Part shown: positions 7,023-15,241 of the stretch, piece by piece | How the letters are laid out: each line of letters starts with the position of its first letter | Numbering within the stretch: the stretch's first letter is position 1 | Notes under the pieces: generated by a model | Database searches by the model: none | What the model was told of the DNA's origin: nothing | The model's input: the letters and a program-made list of their open reading frames with translations, nothing else | Assembly: GCA_039811865.1 (NCBI GenBank) | Contig: JBDHZK010000023.1 | Coordinates: 1 to 26,000, forward strand | DNA: 26,000 nucleotides | From: JBDHZK01 sp039811865 | GTDB taxonomy: Bacteria > Actinomycetota > Actinomycetes > Propionibacteriales > Propionibacteriaceae | Direction: 5' to 3' | Made by a program: the position numbers and the translations under genes

Positions 7023-7065
7023 GGGCCGTTGCCCGTCCCCACCGGCTGGGGGCGGGCAACGGTCC
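7023..7065 (+). promoter_or_regulatory. Intercistronic hairpin between pstS and pstC
   Basis: Arms 7026-7040 (CCGTTGCCCGTCCCC) and 7048-7062 pair over 15 bases with one G-U, closing a seven-base loop. The helix extends by three more pairs to 7023/7065. No T-run follows, so it is more likely a partial terminator or a 3'-end stabiliser of pstS mRNA than a full stop, since pstCAB has no other obvious promoter. It would let PstS be made in excess over the permease. Confidence 0.7.
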
Positions 7066-7108
7066 CCGCTGCGCCAATCCACCACTTCGGCAGCCTGATG
7101 GAGAAGCT

Positions 7109-8104
7109 ATGACCGTGACCCGGACGACCCGAGAGGCGCCACCCGAAGACGGCGAGGCCGTGCCTGCCGCCGAGGAGGGGCTGGTCCCGGCCCGCCCGCG
7201 GGTGGGCGACAAAGTCTTCAAGAACCTGTCCACGGGATCCGGCATCGCCATCTTGGTGATCCTGGCCCTGGTCGCCGGGTTCTTGCTGATCCAGGCGGTG
7301 CCCGCCCTGACGTCCTCGCCGGAGCAACTGAAGGCCCAGGGCTACGGTGAGTTCTGGAGCTGGGTGCTGCCCTACGGCTTCGGGACGGTGTGGGCGTCCG
7401 TCTGGGCGCTGCTGCTCGCAGTGCCCGTGGCCATCGGTATCGCGCTGTTCATCTCGCACTACGCCCCCCGCCGGCTCGCTCAGGGTCTCGGCTACGTGAT
7501 CGACCTGCTTTCGGCGGTGCCGTCGGTGGTCTACGGCCTGTGGGGCATCCTCGTGCTCGCGCCGGCCGTGCAGCCCCTCTACGTCTGGCTGAACGCCCAC
7601 TTGGGCTTCATCCCCTTCTTCGGCGGCACCCCTTCCGGCACCGGACGCACCGAGCTGACCGCCGCGATCGTGCTGGCCGTCATGATCTTGCCGATCATCA
7701 CCGCCTTGTGCCGCGAGGTCTTCCTGCAGGCCCCGAAGCTTCACGAGGAGGCGGCGTTGGCGCTGGGCGCCACGCGCTGGGAGATGATCCGGATGGCCGT
7801 GCTCCCGTTCGGCCGCGCCGGGATCGTGTCCGCCTGCATGCTCGGCCTCGGTCGCGCGCTGGGTGAGACCATGGCCGTCGCCATGGTGCTGTCGGGCAGC
7901 AACGTGATCTCCATCCAGATGCTGACCTCGGAGAACCCGAACACCATCGCCGCGACGATCGCCCTGAACTTCCCGGAGGCGTCCGGCCTCGGCATCAACC
8001 AGCTGATCGCCGCCGGCCTCGTCCTGTTCTGCATCACCCTCGGGGTCAACATGCTCGCGCGCTGGATCGTCTCCCGGCGCGCCCAGTACTCGGGAGCCAA
8101 CTGA
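7109..8104 (+). CDS. pstC: Phosphate ABC transporter permease PstC
   Basis: 331 residues with six predicted membrane spans after a cytoplasmic N-terminus of about 40 residues. The permease EAA-type loop that docks on the ATPase is seen as EEAALALGATRWEMIRMAVLP. The conserved YGLWGILVLAP and LGRALGETMAVAMV segments identify the PstC/CysTW permease group. With PstA it forms the channel for phosphate delivered by PstS. ATG 7109 has GGAGAAG just upstream. Its TGA overlaps the pstA ATG by one base. Confidence 0.95.
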   Translation: MTVTRTTREAPPEDGEAVPAAEEGLVPARPRVGDKVFKNLSTGSGIAILVILALVAGFLLIQAVPALTSSPEQLKAQGYGEFWSWVLPYGFGTVWASVWALLLAVPVAIGIALFISHYAPRRLAQGLGYVIDLLSAVPSVVYGLWGILVLAPAVQPLYVWLNAHLGFIPFFGGTPSGTGRTELTAAIVLAVMILPIITALCREVFLQAPKLHEEAALALGATRWEMIRMAVLPFGRAGIVSACMLGLGRALGETMAVAMVLSGSNVISIQMLTSENPNTIAATIALNFPEASGLGINQLIAAGLVLFCITLGVNMLARWIVSRRAQYSGAN

Positions 8105-9168
8105 TGTCCGCAATCACCACCACTCGACCCGTGGGCTCGCTCACGGCCGGACGCCTGCCGTCCTGGGCGACCGGTGTCGTCCTGGCCGCGGCCATCATCG
8201 TCGCCGGCTCGCTGACGTCCGCCTTCGGCGCTTTCAACTTGGCCGGGACCATCGCCCTTGGCGTCGTGATCTTCGCCGTCGGCATGTTCGCTTGGTCGTC
8301 CGCGGTGGAGGGCACGCGCAAGGCCGTTGACCGGCTCGCCGCCCAGGCGGTCACAGGGGCCTTCCTGCTCGCGCTCGTGCCGCTGCTCTCGATCATCCTC
8401 GGGACGCTCAGCAAGGGCATGACGCGGATGGACCTGGGCTTCTTCACCATGTCGATGCGCAACGTCGTCGGGCCCGGCGGCGGCGCCCTGCACGCCATCA
8501 CGGGGACGCTGTGGGTCACCGGGATCGCCACCCTGATCTCGGTTCCCATCGGCTTGCTCACGGCCGTCTACCTGTCCGAGTACGGCGGCAAGTCCGCCCT
8601 CGCACGGGGCATCACCTTCTTCGTCGACGTGATGACCGGCGTCCCGTCGATCGTGGCCGGCCTGTTCGCCTACGCGCTGATGGCGCTGATCGTCGGGCCG
8701 GGCACGGTGAGCGCCCTGTCGGGTTCGATCGCGCTGTCCGTCCTGATGATTCCGGTGGTGGTGCGCTCCAGCGAGGAGTTGTTGCGCCTGGTCCCCAACG
8801 AGCTGCGGGAGGCGTCCTACGCGCTGGGCGTGCCCAAGTGGCGCACGATCCTGAAGGTCGTCATCCCCACCACGATCTCCGGCCTCGTCTCCGGAGTGAT
8901 TCTGGCGATCGCCCGCATCATCGGCGAGACCGCGCCGCTGATGATCGCGTCCGGGTTCACCGCCAGCCAGAACAGCAACCCGGCCGCCAACGCGATGATG
9001 ACGCTGCCGGTGTTCGTTTACGACTCCTACGCCAATCCCGGCGCGGACGCCCAGCCCTACACCGACCGCGCGTGGGCCGGAGCTCTCACCCTGATCCTGA
9101 TCGTCATGTTGCTGAACCTCGTCGGACGGTTCGTAGCCGCGCGCTTCGCGCCAAAGACCGGTCGCTGA
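8104..9168 (+). CDS. pstA: Phosphate ABC transporter permease PstA
   Basis: 354 residues, about 60 longer than E. coli PstA. The excess is an N-terminal region with two additional hydrophobic segments (about 18-40 and 44-62) before the usual six-span core. The core has GTLWVTGIATLISVPIG, TGVPSIVAGLFAY, the EAA loop LREASYALGVPKWRTILKVVIP and GETAPLMIASGF, all typical of PstA. The start codon overlaps the pstC stop (TGATG), so translation is coupled. pstB follows after 17 bases. Confidence 0.95.
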   Translation: MSAITTTRPVGSLTAGRLPSWATGVVLAAAIIVAGSLTSAFGAFNLAGTIALGVVIFAVGMFAWSSAVEGTRKAVDRLAAQAVTGAFLLALVPLLSIILGTLSKGMTRMDLGFFTMSMRNVVGPGGGALHAITGTLWVTGIATLISVPIGLLTAVYLSEYGGKSALARGITFFVDVMTGVPSIVAGLFAYALMALIVGPGTVSALSGSIALSVLMIPVVVRSSEELLRLVPNELREASYALGVPKWRTILKVVIPTTISGLVSGVILAIARIIGETAPLMIASGFTASQNSNPAANAMMTLPVFVYDSYANPGADAQPYTDRAWAGALTLILIVMLLNLVGRFVAARFAPKTGR

Positions 9169-9185
9169 CCGGGGAAGGACCGCAA

Positions 9186-9965
9186 ATGTCCAAGCGGATC
9201 GAGGTCAAGGACCTCAACGTCTACTACGGCAAGTTCAAGGCCGTCGAGGACGCCAGCATGACCATCGAGCCCCGCTCGGTGACGGCCTTCATCGGGCCGT
9301 CCGGCTGCGGCAAGTCGACGTTCCTGCGCACGCTCAACCGGATGCACGAAGTCATCCACGGTGGTCGCGTCGAGGGGCAGGTGCTCCTGGACGGCGAGGA
9401 CCTGTACGGCAACGGCGTCGACCCCGTGCGGGTGCGCCGCCAGGTGGGCATGGTGTTCCAGCGGCCGAACCCGTTCCCCACGATGTCGATCAAGGAGAAC
9501 GTGCTGGCCGGCATCAAGCTCAACAACGCCCGCATGCCGGGCAAGGAGCAGGACGACCTGGTCGAGGAGTCGCTGAAGGGCGCGAACCTCTGGGAGGAGG
9601 TCAAGAACCGGCTGGATCTGCCGGGTTCGGGCCTGTCCGGCGGGCAGCAGCAGCGGCTGTGCATCGCCCGGGCGATCGCGATGCGCCCGCAGGTGCTGCT
9701 GATGGACGAGCCGTGCTCCGCGCTCGACCCGATCTCGACCCTCGCCATCGAGGATCTGATCGGTGAGTTGAAGGAGAACTACACCATCGTGATCGTGACG
9801 CACAACATGCAGCAGGCTGCCCGCGTCTCCGACTCCACGGCGTTCTTCAACATCGCCGGCACCGGCGCCCCGGGAAAGCTGGTCGAGATCGGGCCCACCG
9901 AGAAGATCTTCTCCAAACCAGATCAGCAGGCCACCGAGGACTACATCACCGGCCGCTTCGGCTGA
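9186..9965 (+). CDS. pstB: Phosphate ABC transporter ATP-binding protein PstB
   Basis: 259 residues, a standard length. It has Walker A GPSGCGKST (37-45), the Q-loop at Gln92 followed by the PstB-specific RPNPFPTMSI, the signature LSGGQ (150-154), Walker B LLMDEP (171-176) and the switch His206 (VTHNMQQ). It powers phosphate import through PstCA from the cytoplasmic face. The frame is open upstream, but ATG 9186 fits the family N-terminus and has GAAGGA upstream. It is last in the operon, with a terminator following. No phoU is adjacent. Confidence 0.97.
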   Translation: MSKRIEVKDLNVYYGKFKAVEDASMTIEPRSVTAFIGPSGCGKSTFLRTLNRMHEVIHGGRVEGQVLLDGEDLYGNGVDPVRVRRQVGMVFQRPNPFPTMSIKENVLAGIKLNNARMPGKEQDDLVEESLKGANLWEEVKNRLDLPGSGLSGGQQQRLCIARAIAMRPQVLLMDEPCSALDPISTLAIEDLIGELKENYTIVIVTHNMQQAARVSDSTAFFNIAGTGAPGKLVEIGPTEKIFSKPDQQATEDYITGRFG

Positions 9966-9984
9966 GCCGACCGCCCCAAGACTC

Positions 9985-10016
9985 GCGGGTCGTCCGACAG
10001 GGTTCGGACGACCCGC
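9985..10016 (+). terminator. Terminator of the pst operon
   Basis: A perfect 13-base-pair stem, GCGGGTCGTCCGA (9985-9997) with 10004-10016, closes a six-base loop 20 bases after the pstB stop. The following tract (CTCCTCGTTC) is pyrimidine-rich rather than a T-run, as is common in high-GC actinobacteria. Confidence 0.8.
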
Positions 10017-10081
10017 CTCCTCGTTCGGCCCGATCGCAGGTCGGCTCGACGGCGGCGCTTCGGCCCGGCCTCCGATCGGCC

Positions 10082-10087
10082 TAGACT
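10082..10087 (+). promoter_or_regulatory. -10 element of a leaderless promoter for the DUF2510 gene
   Basis: TAGACT fits TANNNT and is followed by seven bases and then GTG 10095. No ribosome site precedes the GTG, so the mRNA probably begins at the start codon. Confidence 0.55.
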
Positions 10088-10094
10088 TCGGCCC

Positions 10095-10973
10095 GTGAGC
10101 GCACCTGGGTGGTACCCCGATCCGGGGGGCCAAGCGGGCATGTACCGCTACTGGAACGGAACGACCTGGTCGGCGTCCGTGACGCCCAACCCACAGTCGC
10201 CCCCGCCCCCCGGTGCCGTCGGAACCCCACCCACCGAACCACTCGGGCAGCGAGCTCCGTACCAAGAGCCGAGCAAGCGCCGCACCCCGATCGGCTGGTG
10301 GATCGGAATCGGCGTGGCGGTCATCGTCGTCGGGCTGGTCGCGTGGCTGGTGATCCGCGGAGTGGCCGGCGTCTTCGGCAACGGCAATCCTGGATCCAAC
10401 CCCACGGGCGACTACTGCCCGAAGCAGAATCCCACCGCCGCCCAGCCGACGACGTCCTACAACGACGGCCGCGTGCACGGCGGGAAGCTCTCGTACCCGA
10501 TGCTGGGCGCACCCTTCGGGCCGCCATCCACGGACCTGCGCGTGCCCTTCGGGCGGGACGTCCAGGTCCAGACCGCCCCAGACCAGGACAACTACGACGG
10601 CAAGGGCAGCAGTTGGGTCGCGTCGGTTCTGGTGGCCGAGTTGGCCGCCGGCGACGGGTTCTTCAGCCCCCAGCAGGGCTCGGAGATCGTCGTGCGCTGC
10701 GTGGTGGGCGAGTTTTACGGCGGGGCCAAGGTCAACCGGGACGACAAGGTCAACAAGGAGATCAAGGTCGACGGCAAGAACGGCTGGCTGGTCGAGTCGC
10801 ACCTGACCTTCGACATCAAAGGGCTGAACGCGAAGGGCGAGTTGCTGATCCTGGCGATCGTCCAAACTTCAGCGGAGAGTTCGAGCCTGTTCTACGCCTC
10901 CATCCCGGACACCAAACCCGAACTCGTTCAACCTGCCCGGGACGCGCTGTCGAAGCTGAAGGTGCACTCCTGA
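10095..10973 (+). CDS. DUF2510-domain single-pass membrane protein
   Basis: 292 residues. The N-terminal DUF2510 motif is G-W-Y-P-D-P...R-Y-W-N-G-T-T-W (5-25). It is followed by a Pro-rich linker, one membrane span (about 66-89) and an extracytoplasmic domain of about 200 residues. DUF2510 is a short cytoplasmic module common in actinobacterial membrane proteins, with no agreed function. I do not recognise the outer domain. It contains Cys104 and one further Cys (VVRCVVG). GTG 10095 lies seven bases after TAGACT, suggesting leaderless translation and its own promoter after the pst terminator. mtr follows 41 bases downstream and may be co-transcribed. Confidence 0.8.
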   Translation: MSAPGWYPDPGGQAGMYRYWNGTTWSASVTPNPQSPPPPGAVGTPPTEPLGQRAPYQEPSKRRTPIGWWIGIGVAVIVVGLVAWLVIRGVAGVFGNGNPGSNPTGDYCPKQNPTAAQPTTSYNDGRVHGGKLSYPMLGAPFGPPSTDLRVPFGRDVQVQTAPDQDNYDGKGSSWVASVLVAELAAGDGFFSPQQGSEIVVRCVVGEFYGGAKVNRDDKVNKEIKVDGKNGWLVESHLTFDIKGLNAKGELLILAIVQTSAESSSLFYASIPDTKPELVQPARDALSKLKVHS

Positions 10974-11014
10974 CCGACCCCCGGCGGTAACGCGGGTCGT
11001 GGAAGGATATCGCC

Positions 11015-12409
11015 ATGCGCCACTTCGACCTTTGTGTGATCGGCTCGGGCACGGGTAACTCGATCATCGACAAGCGCTTCCGCGAATGGGACGTCGCATT
11101 GGTCGAGCGGTCGGAGACGTTCGGCGGCACGTGCCTGAACGCCGGCTGTATCCCCACGAAGATGTTCGTCTACCCGGCCGATCTGGCGCGGTTGGCGCAG
11201 GAAGCCGGCCGCCTCGGCGTCCAGGGCGCCCCGGCCAGGCTCGATTGGGCAGCCATCCGGGAGCGGGTGTTCGGTCGGATCGATCCCATCTCGGCTTCGG
11301 GAGCCCAATGGCGCGAACGCCCGGGCTCGAACGTGACGCTCTTTCGGGACGACGCCCGTTTCGTTGCGCCGAGAACGCTGCAGGTGGGCGACGAGGCGAT
11401 CAGCGCCGATCACTTCGTGATCGCGACGGGCTCGTCACCGCGCCGGTTGGACGTCCCCGGAGCCAATGACCCTCAGGTGTCCACCCGGCTGCACACTAGC
11501 GAAGACATCATGCGGCTGCCGGAGGCACCTGGGTCGCTGATCATCATCGGCGGAGGCTACGTGGCGGCCGAGTTCGCGCACATCTTCGCCGCGTGTGGCA
11601 CCAAGGTGACCATCCTCAACCGTTCGGCCACGCTGCTGCGGCGCGAGGACGCCGATGTCGCGGCCCGCTTCACCGAACTCATGAGCGAGCGGGTGCACGT
11701 CCGGCTACGACAACGGGTGGTCGGCTTCGACACGGGCTTGCGGGAGGGCCGCGTCGTCGTCATCACCAACGACGACGACGGACTGGAGTACCTGTTCGAG
11801 GCCGATGAGGTGCTGGTCGCCGCCGGTCGTGTCCCGAACAGCGCCGACCTGAACTGCGCCGCTGCCGGGGTGGAGGTGGACGCCGATGGCTTCGTCGTCG
11901 TCGATGAGTATCAGCGGACGACTGCCCCCGGCGTCTTCGCGCTTGGCGACGTGTCGTCCAAGGACATGCTCAAGCACGTCGCCAATGCCGAGGGACGCGT
12001 CGTCACCCACAACCTGCTGCACCCTGACGCCCTCACTCGAATCGACCATCGATTCGTCCCCCATGCCGTGTTCTCCGAGCCGCAGATCGCCAGCGTTGGG
12101 CTGACCGAACAAGAGGCCATCGAGCGCGGAGCGCCCTATGTGGCCGCCACGAAGCCCTACTCCGACGTGGCCTACGGCTGGGCGATGGAGGACACCCAGC
12201 ACTTCGCGAAGCTGCTGGCCGACCCCACTTCGAAACAACTGATCGGCGCGCACATCCTCGGACCCCAGGCCAGCACGTTGATCCAGCCGTTGATCCAAGC
12301 CATGACCTTCGGTTTGGACGTCCCCAGCATGGCCCGCGCCCAGTACTGGATTCACCCCGCGCTCACTGAGGTCGTCGAGAACGCGCTGCTCGAACTGAAG
12401 CTCGACTAG
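11015..12409 (+). CDS. mtr: Mycothione (mycothiol disulfide) reductase
   Basis: 464 residues of the pyridine-nucleotide disulfide oxidoreductase family. The FAD site starts at VIGSGTGN (8-15), the redox-active pair is C40-L-N-A-G-C45, the NADPH site is IIIGGGYVAAEFA, and the C-terminal catalytic His447 lies in HPALTE. The sequences following the redox Cys (IPTKMFVYPADLA) and near the end (AQYWIHPALTEVVENALL) are those of Mtr rather than lipoamide dehydrogenase. The enzyme reduces mycothiol disulfide with NADPH to keep the cytosolic thiol pool reduced. GGAAGGA precedes ATG 11015. It fits functionally with mshD at 2.8 kb. Confidence 0.93.
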   Translation: MRHFDLCVIGSGTGNSIIDKRFREWDVALVERSETFGGTCLNAGCIPTKMFVYPADLARLAQEAGRLGVQGAPARLDWAAIRERVFGRIDPISASGAQWRERPGSNVTLFRDDARFVAPRTLQVGDEAISADHFVIATGSSPRRLDVPGANDPQVSTRLHTSEDIMRLPEAPGSLIIIGGGYVAAEFAHIFAACGTKVTILNRSATLLRREDADVAARFTELMSERVHVRLRQRVVGFDTGLREGRVVVITNDDDGLEYLFEADEVLVAAGRVPNSADLNCAAAGVEVDADGFVVVDEYQRTTAPGVFALGDVSSKDMLKHVANAEGRVVTHNLLHPDALTRIDHRFVPHAVFSEPQIASVGLTEQEAIERGAPYVAATKPYSDVAYGWAMEDTQHFAKLLADPTSKQLIGAHILGPQASTLIQPLIQAMTFGLDVPSMARAQYWIHPALTEVVENALLELKLD

Positions 12410-12558
12410 CCGCGACGGGCCCACTTGGCCCAGGCTGTGCCAATCACTAGGTCGATCGTGTCGATCACGACGTCGATTGAGCTTCGCCTGGCCCTCGGCG
12501 GCTGAGAACGATCGACCGACGTCGCGATTGACACTCAAATCGGTGCGGGGGCGGCCGC
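12410..12558. other. Convergent intergenic region with short inverted repeats
   Basis: About 150 bases between the ends of mtr and ccsB. A weak hairpin (GGGCC 12417-12421 with GGCCC 12427-12431) may terminate mtr. Further in, GGTCGATCGT (12450-12459) is repeated inverted as ACGATCGACC (12508-12517), and related CGACGTCG-ATTGA words occur twice. No gene is seen. Confidence 0.45.
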
Positions 12559-13518
12559 TCAGATGCCCGAGTAGGAGTGCAGGCCGCTGATCAGCAGGTT
12601 CACGCCGACGAAGTTGAACCAGAATGTGGCCAGCCCGACGACGGCGATCCAGGCGGCGCGCTTGCCGCGCCAACCGGCGGTGGCCCGAGCGTGGAGGTAG
12701 CCGGCGTAGACGACCCATGTGACCAGCGACCAGGTCTCCTTGGGATCCCAGCCCCAGTAGCGTCCCCAGGCGTATTCGGCCCAGACCGCGCCGGCAGCTA
12801 CCGCGAACGTCCAAAGGGGAAAGCCGAAGGCGTGCATCCGGTACGCCAGGGTGTCGATCGCCTTGGCGGACGGCAACTTCGCCAGATAGCCGCGGACGAC
12901 ACCCCGGGCCTCTGCCCGCGACTTCACCAGGTAGAGGATCGAGGCAATGGCGCCCACGTTGAACGCCGCGCCAGCGACCGCCGCAGCCACGATGTGGATG
13001 AGGAACCACACCGAGTGCAGCGCGGGCATCAGGGGCGATACGGCGACGTAGAAGACCGTCACCGCCAGCCCTTGGCCGATCGTCACCAGCAGCGTGACCG
13101 GGAGCCCGAGCCAGCGCATGCCCAAGCGCAGGGCGAGCACGAGATAGACGGTCACGACCACCAGCAGCGAGGCCGTGACGAACTCGTACATGTTGCCCCA
13201 GGGAGCCCGGCCGGCGGCTACCCCACGCAGCACGACGCCACCCAGGTGCGATCCGGCCGCAAGCAGCGTCAGGGCGATCCCCATCCGGCCGAACATGTCG
13301 ACCCGAATCCGGGACGACACCTCCGCCGCGGGCTGGTCGACGGCCTCGGGGACGTCCGGACCGCCGGCCCCGGTCAGGACCCTCGTCTTCGTCTTCGCGG
13401 AGGCCCCCACAGGCAGTGCGCGCGCCGCCGACCACTCGGCGGCGTAGGCGACCATCGCAAGCAGATACAGCACCGCCGAGGTCACCATCGCCAAGCCGGA
13501 GTAGTAGGCGAGATCCAT
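12559..13518 (-). CDS. ccsB: Cytochrome c biogenesis protein CcsB (CcsA-family haem handling)
   Basis: 319-residue polytopic membrane protein. The tryptophan-rich WWD-type haem motif is seen as WGRYWGWDPKETWSLVTW. Conserved His residues flank it (for example LHSVWFLIHIV and RMHAFGFPLW), as in the CcsA/CcsB part of System II. With ResB it moves haem across the membrane and ligates it to apocytochrome c. The frame is open upstream, but ATG 13518 has GAGGAGG six bases upstream and gives the family N-terminus. It is last in the PGM-like-resA-ccdA-resB-ccsB operon, 112 bases after resB. The order matches Rv0525-Rv0529 (from memory). Confidence 0.93.
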   Translation of the reverse strand: MDLAYYSGLAMVTSAVLYLLAMVAYAAEWSAARALPVGASAKTKTRVLTGAGGPDVPEAVDQPAAEVSSRIRVDMFGRMGIALTLLAAGSHLGGVVLRGVAAGRAPWGNMYEFVTASLLVVVTVYLVLALRLGMRWLGLPVTLLVTIGQGLAVTVFYVAVSPLMPALHSVWFLIHIVAAAVAGAAFNVGAIASILYLVKSRAEARGVVRGYLAKLPSAKAIDTLAYRMHAFGFPLWTFAVAAGAVWAEYAWGRYWGWDPKETWSLVTWVVYAGYLHARATAGWRGKRAAWIAVVGLATFWFNFVGVNLLISGLHSYSGI

Positions 13519-13630
13519 GAGGTCCTCCTCGTCGGGCCGCAAAGGCTGGGGGGAGCGTATCCCGCGGCCAACCGATCCCCCTAGGCCAGTCGCCGGACTG
13601 GGTCGGGCGGGCCTCTGGGTGCCCGGCGAG

Positions 13631-15241
13631 TCAGGGCCCAAGAGACCCGGTGCTCGCGACCCGGGCCCGCCCCGCCTGCGACTCGCCCGCGGCCGCGGCC
13701 AGCAGGTCGGCCACGTCGTCGTCCAGTCCGGCGCGAGCGTCCGCCCGGTCCAGGCCGGCGCCCTCGATCCGGCCATCGGCCACGCGCAGCCACAGGCGCC
13801 GCGGACGAACGAACAGCGACAGGCACAGCCCGGTGACGGCCAGGGCCACCGAAATCAGCGTGAGCCACATCCCGGGCGTCCGGGAGACCTGGAGCTTGGT
13901 CCAGCGCTTCCACCCGTCGAAGGTGATCGATCCGCCCTTGCCCGGTAGGTCGTAATGCTGACCCGGCTTGAGCAGCATCCGGACGGGGATGCCCTTCGAC
14001 TCGAACTGCTTCAACCCCCTGGTATCTAGGGTGTACACATTCTCGGGGACGCCGGTCTCGGCCTTGGGCGCGCCGTGCCAGGCGTTCAGGACCAGCTCCG
14101 GGTTGAGGGCATCGGGGAAGAGGGAGCGCGGCCCGAGCATGTCGATCACGCCGGTCGGCAGGAAGAAGCCCTCGAACGCCAGCCGTTCGGGACGGGCGTC
14201 CGGCGCCTTGATCACCCCGGCGGAGGTGAAGTTGCCGTCCTGCGGCAAGAACACGACCGGACCCGAGAACGCCACGTTCCCGGCGCCGTCGCGCACGGTG
14301 ACCAGGGCGGCATAGCCGTGGCCGAGCAGGTGCACCGAAGTGTCCTTGATCGTGAGCGGATGGTTCACCTCGAGCTTCGCCGGGGTGACCGAGCCGTCGG
14401 CGAGCACCCGCACATCGGCGCTGAACTCCCGGGCCGCGCCGCGTTGCACCGACCCGGTTTCGAAGCGGACGCTGAAGCGGTCGACCAGGACGCCGAACGG
14501 CTCTAGGTCGGTCGGCTTGAACGCCGGACCGCTGGTGAGTTCGTCGTACTGGGTGACGTTGTTGGCGAAGCCTTGGCCTTCGACGACGATCGCCGAGCCC
14601 TTGAACCCGAAGAGGCTGCCCCAGGCGACCCCGATCAGCACGCCGATCAGGCTCAGGTGAAACAGCAGGTTGCCGAACTCGCGCAGATACCCCCGCTCGG
14701 CGCTGATCGATCCGGCCTCTCGGCGCAGCCGGAACCGGCGCCGGCGAAGGTGCGCAGCCGCGGCGTCCAGCGTCACGGTCGGGTCGGCCTCGCCCAGCGG
14801 CTGGGTCGCGTGGACGGGCAGCCGGGACAGGTTGCGGGGCGTGGCCGGCGGCGGCTTGCGCAACTGTCGGGCGTAGGCGCCGACCCGCGGCACGATGCAC
14901 CCGATCAGCGAAACGAACAACAACAGGTAGATCGCGGCGAACCAAGGCGAGGCGAAGACGTCGAACAGTCCAAGCCGCTCGTACCACGGGGCCAGGGCCG
15001 GGTATTGGGCGATGAAGTCGCGGACGGCCGCCGGGCTGTTCGGCCGCTGCGGGATCAGCGAACCCGGGATCGAGGCCAGGGCCAAGGCGAACAGCAACAG
15101 CAGCGCGGTGCGCATCGAAGTGAGTTGGGTCCAGACGAACCGCAGCGCCTCCCCCGCTCTCAGGCCGCGGCCAGGATCGCGCCCCTCATCGGCCGGATCC
15201 GCCGGAGCATCGGCTGCGGCCGCCGCCTTCGTCCCGGCCAT
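13631..15241 (-). CDS. resB: Cytochrome c biogenesis protein ResB (Ccs1)
   Basis: 536 residues. Three N-terminal spans (starting ALLLLFALALASIPGSLIP, PWFAAIYLLLFVSLIGCIV and LLFHLSLIGVLIGVAWG) are followed by a large extracytoplasmic domain and a fourth span (MWLTLISVALAVTGLCLSLF). This is the ResB/Ccs1 plan. It forms the haem-ligation complex with CcsB. The long open frame upstream is the shadow of ccdA. ATG 15241 overlaps the ccdA TGA by one base, which fixes the start. The C-terminal tail of about 65 residues after the last span is acidic and Ala-rich and is not conserved to my knowledge. Confidence 0.93.
   Translation of the reverse strand: MAGTKAAAAADAPADPADEGRDPGRGLRAGEALRFVWTQLTSMRTALLLLFALALASIPGSLIPQRPNSPAAVRDFIAQYPALAPWYERLGLFDVFASPWFAAIYLLLFVSLIGCIVPRVGAYARQLRKPPPATPRNLSRLPVHATQPLGEADPTVTLDAAAAHLRRRRFRLRREAGSISAERGYLREFGNLLFHLSLIGVLIGVAWGSLFGFKGSAIVVEGQGFANNVTQYDELTSGPAFKPTDLEPFGVLVDRFSVRFETGSVQRGAAREFSADVRVLADGSVTPAKLEVNHPLTIKDTSVHLLGHGYAALVTVRDGAGNVAFSGPVVFLPQDGNFTSAGVIKAPDARPERLAFEGFFLPTGVIDMLGPRSLFPDALNPELVLNAWHGAPKAETGVPENVYTLDTRGLKQFESKGIPVRMLLKPGQHYDLPGKGGSITFDGWKRWTKLQVSRTPGMWLTLISVALAVTGLCLSLFVRPRRLWLRVADGRIEGAGLDRADARAGLDDDVADLLAAAAGESQAGRARVASTGSLGP

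Noticed and set aside
9057..10865. 602-residue open frame antisense to pstB and the DUF2510 gene
   Set aside because: It runs through the pst terminator and two well-supported genes and has no recognisable domain.
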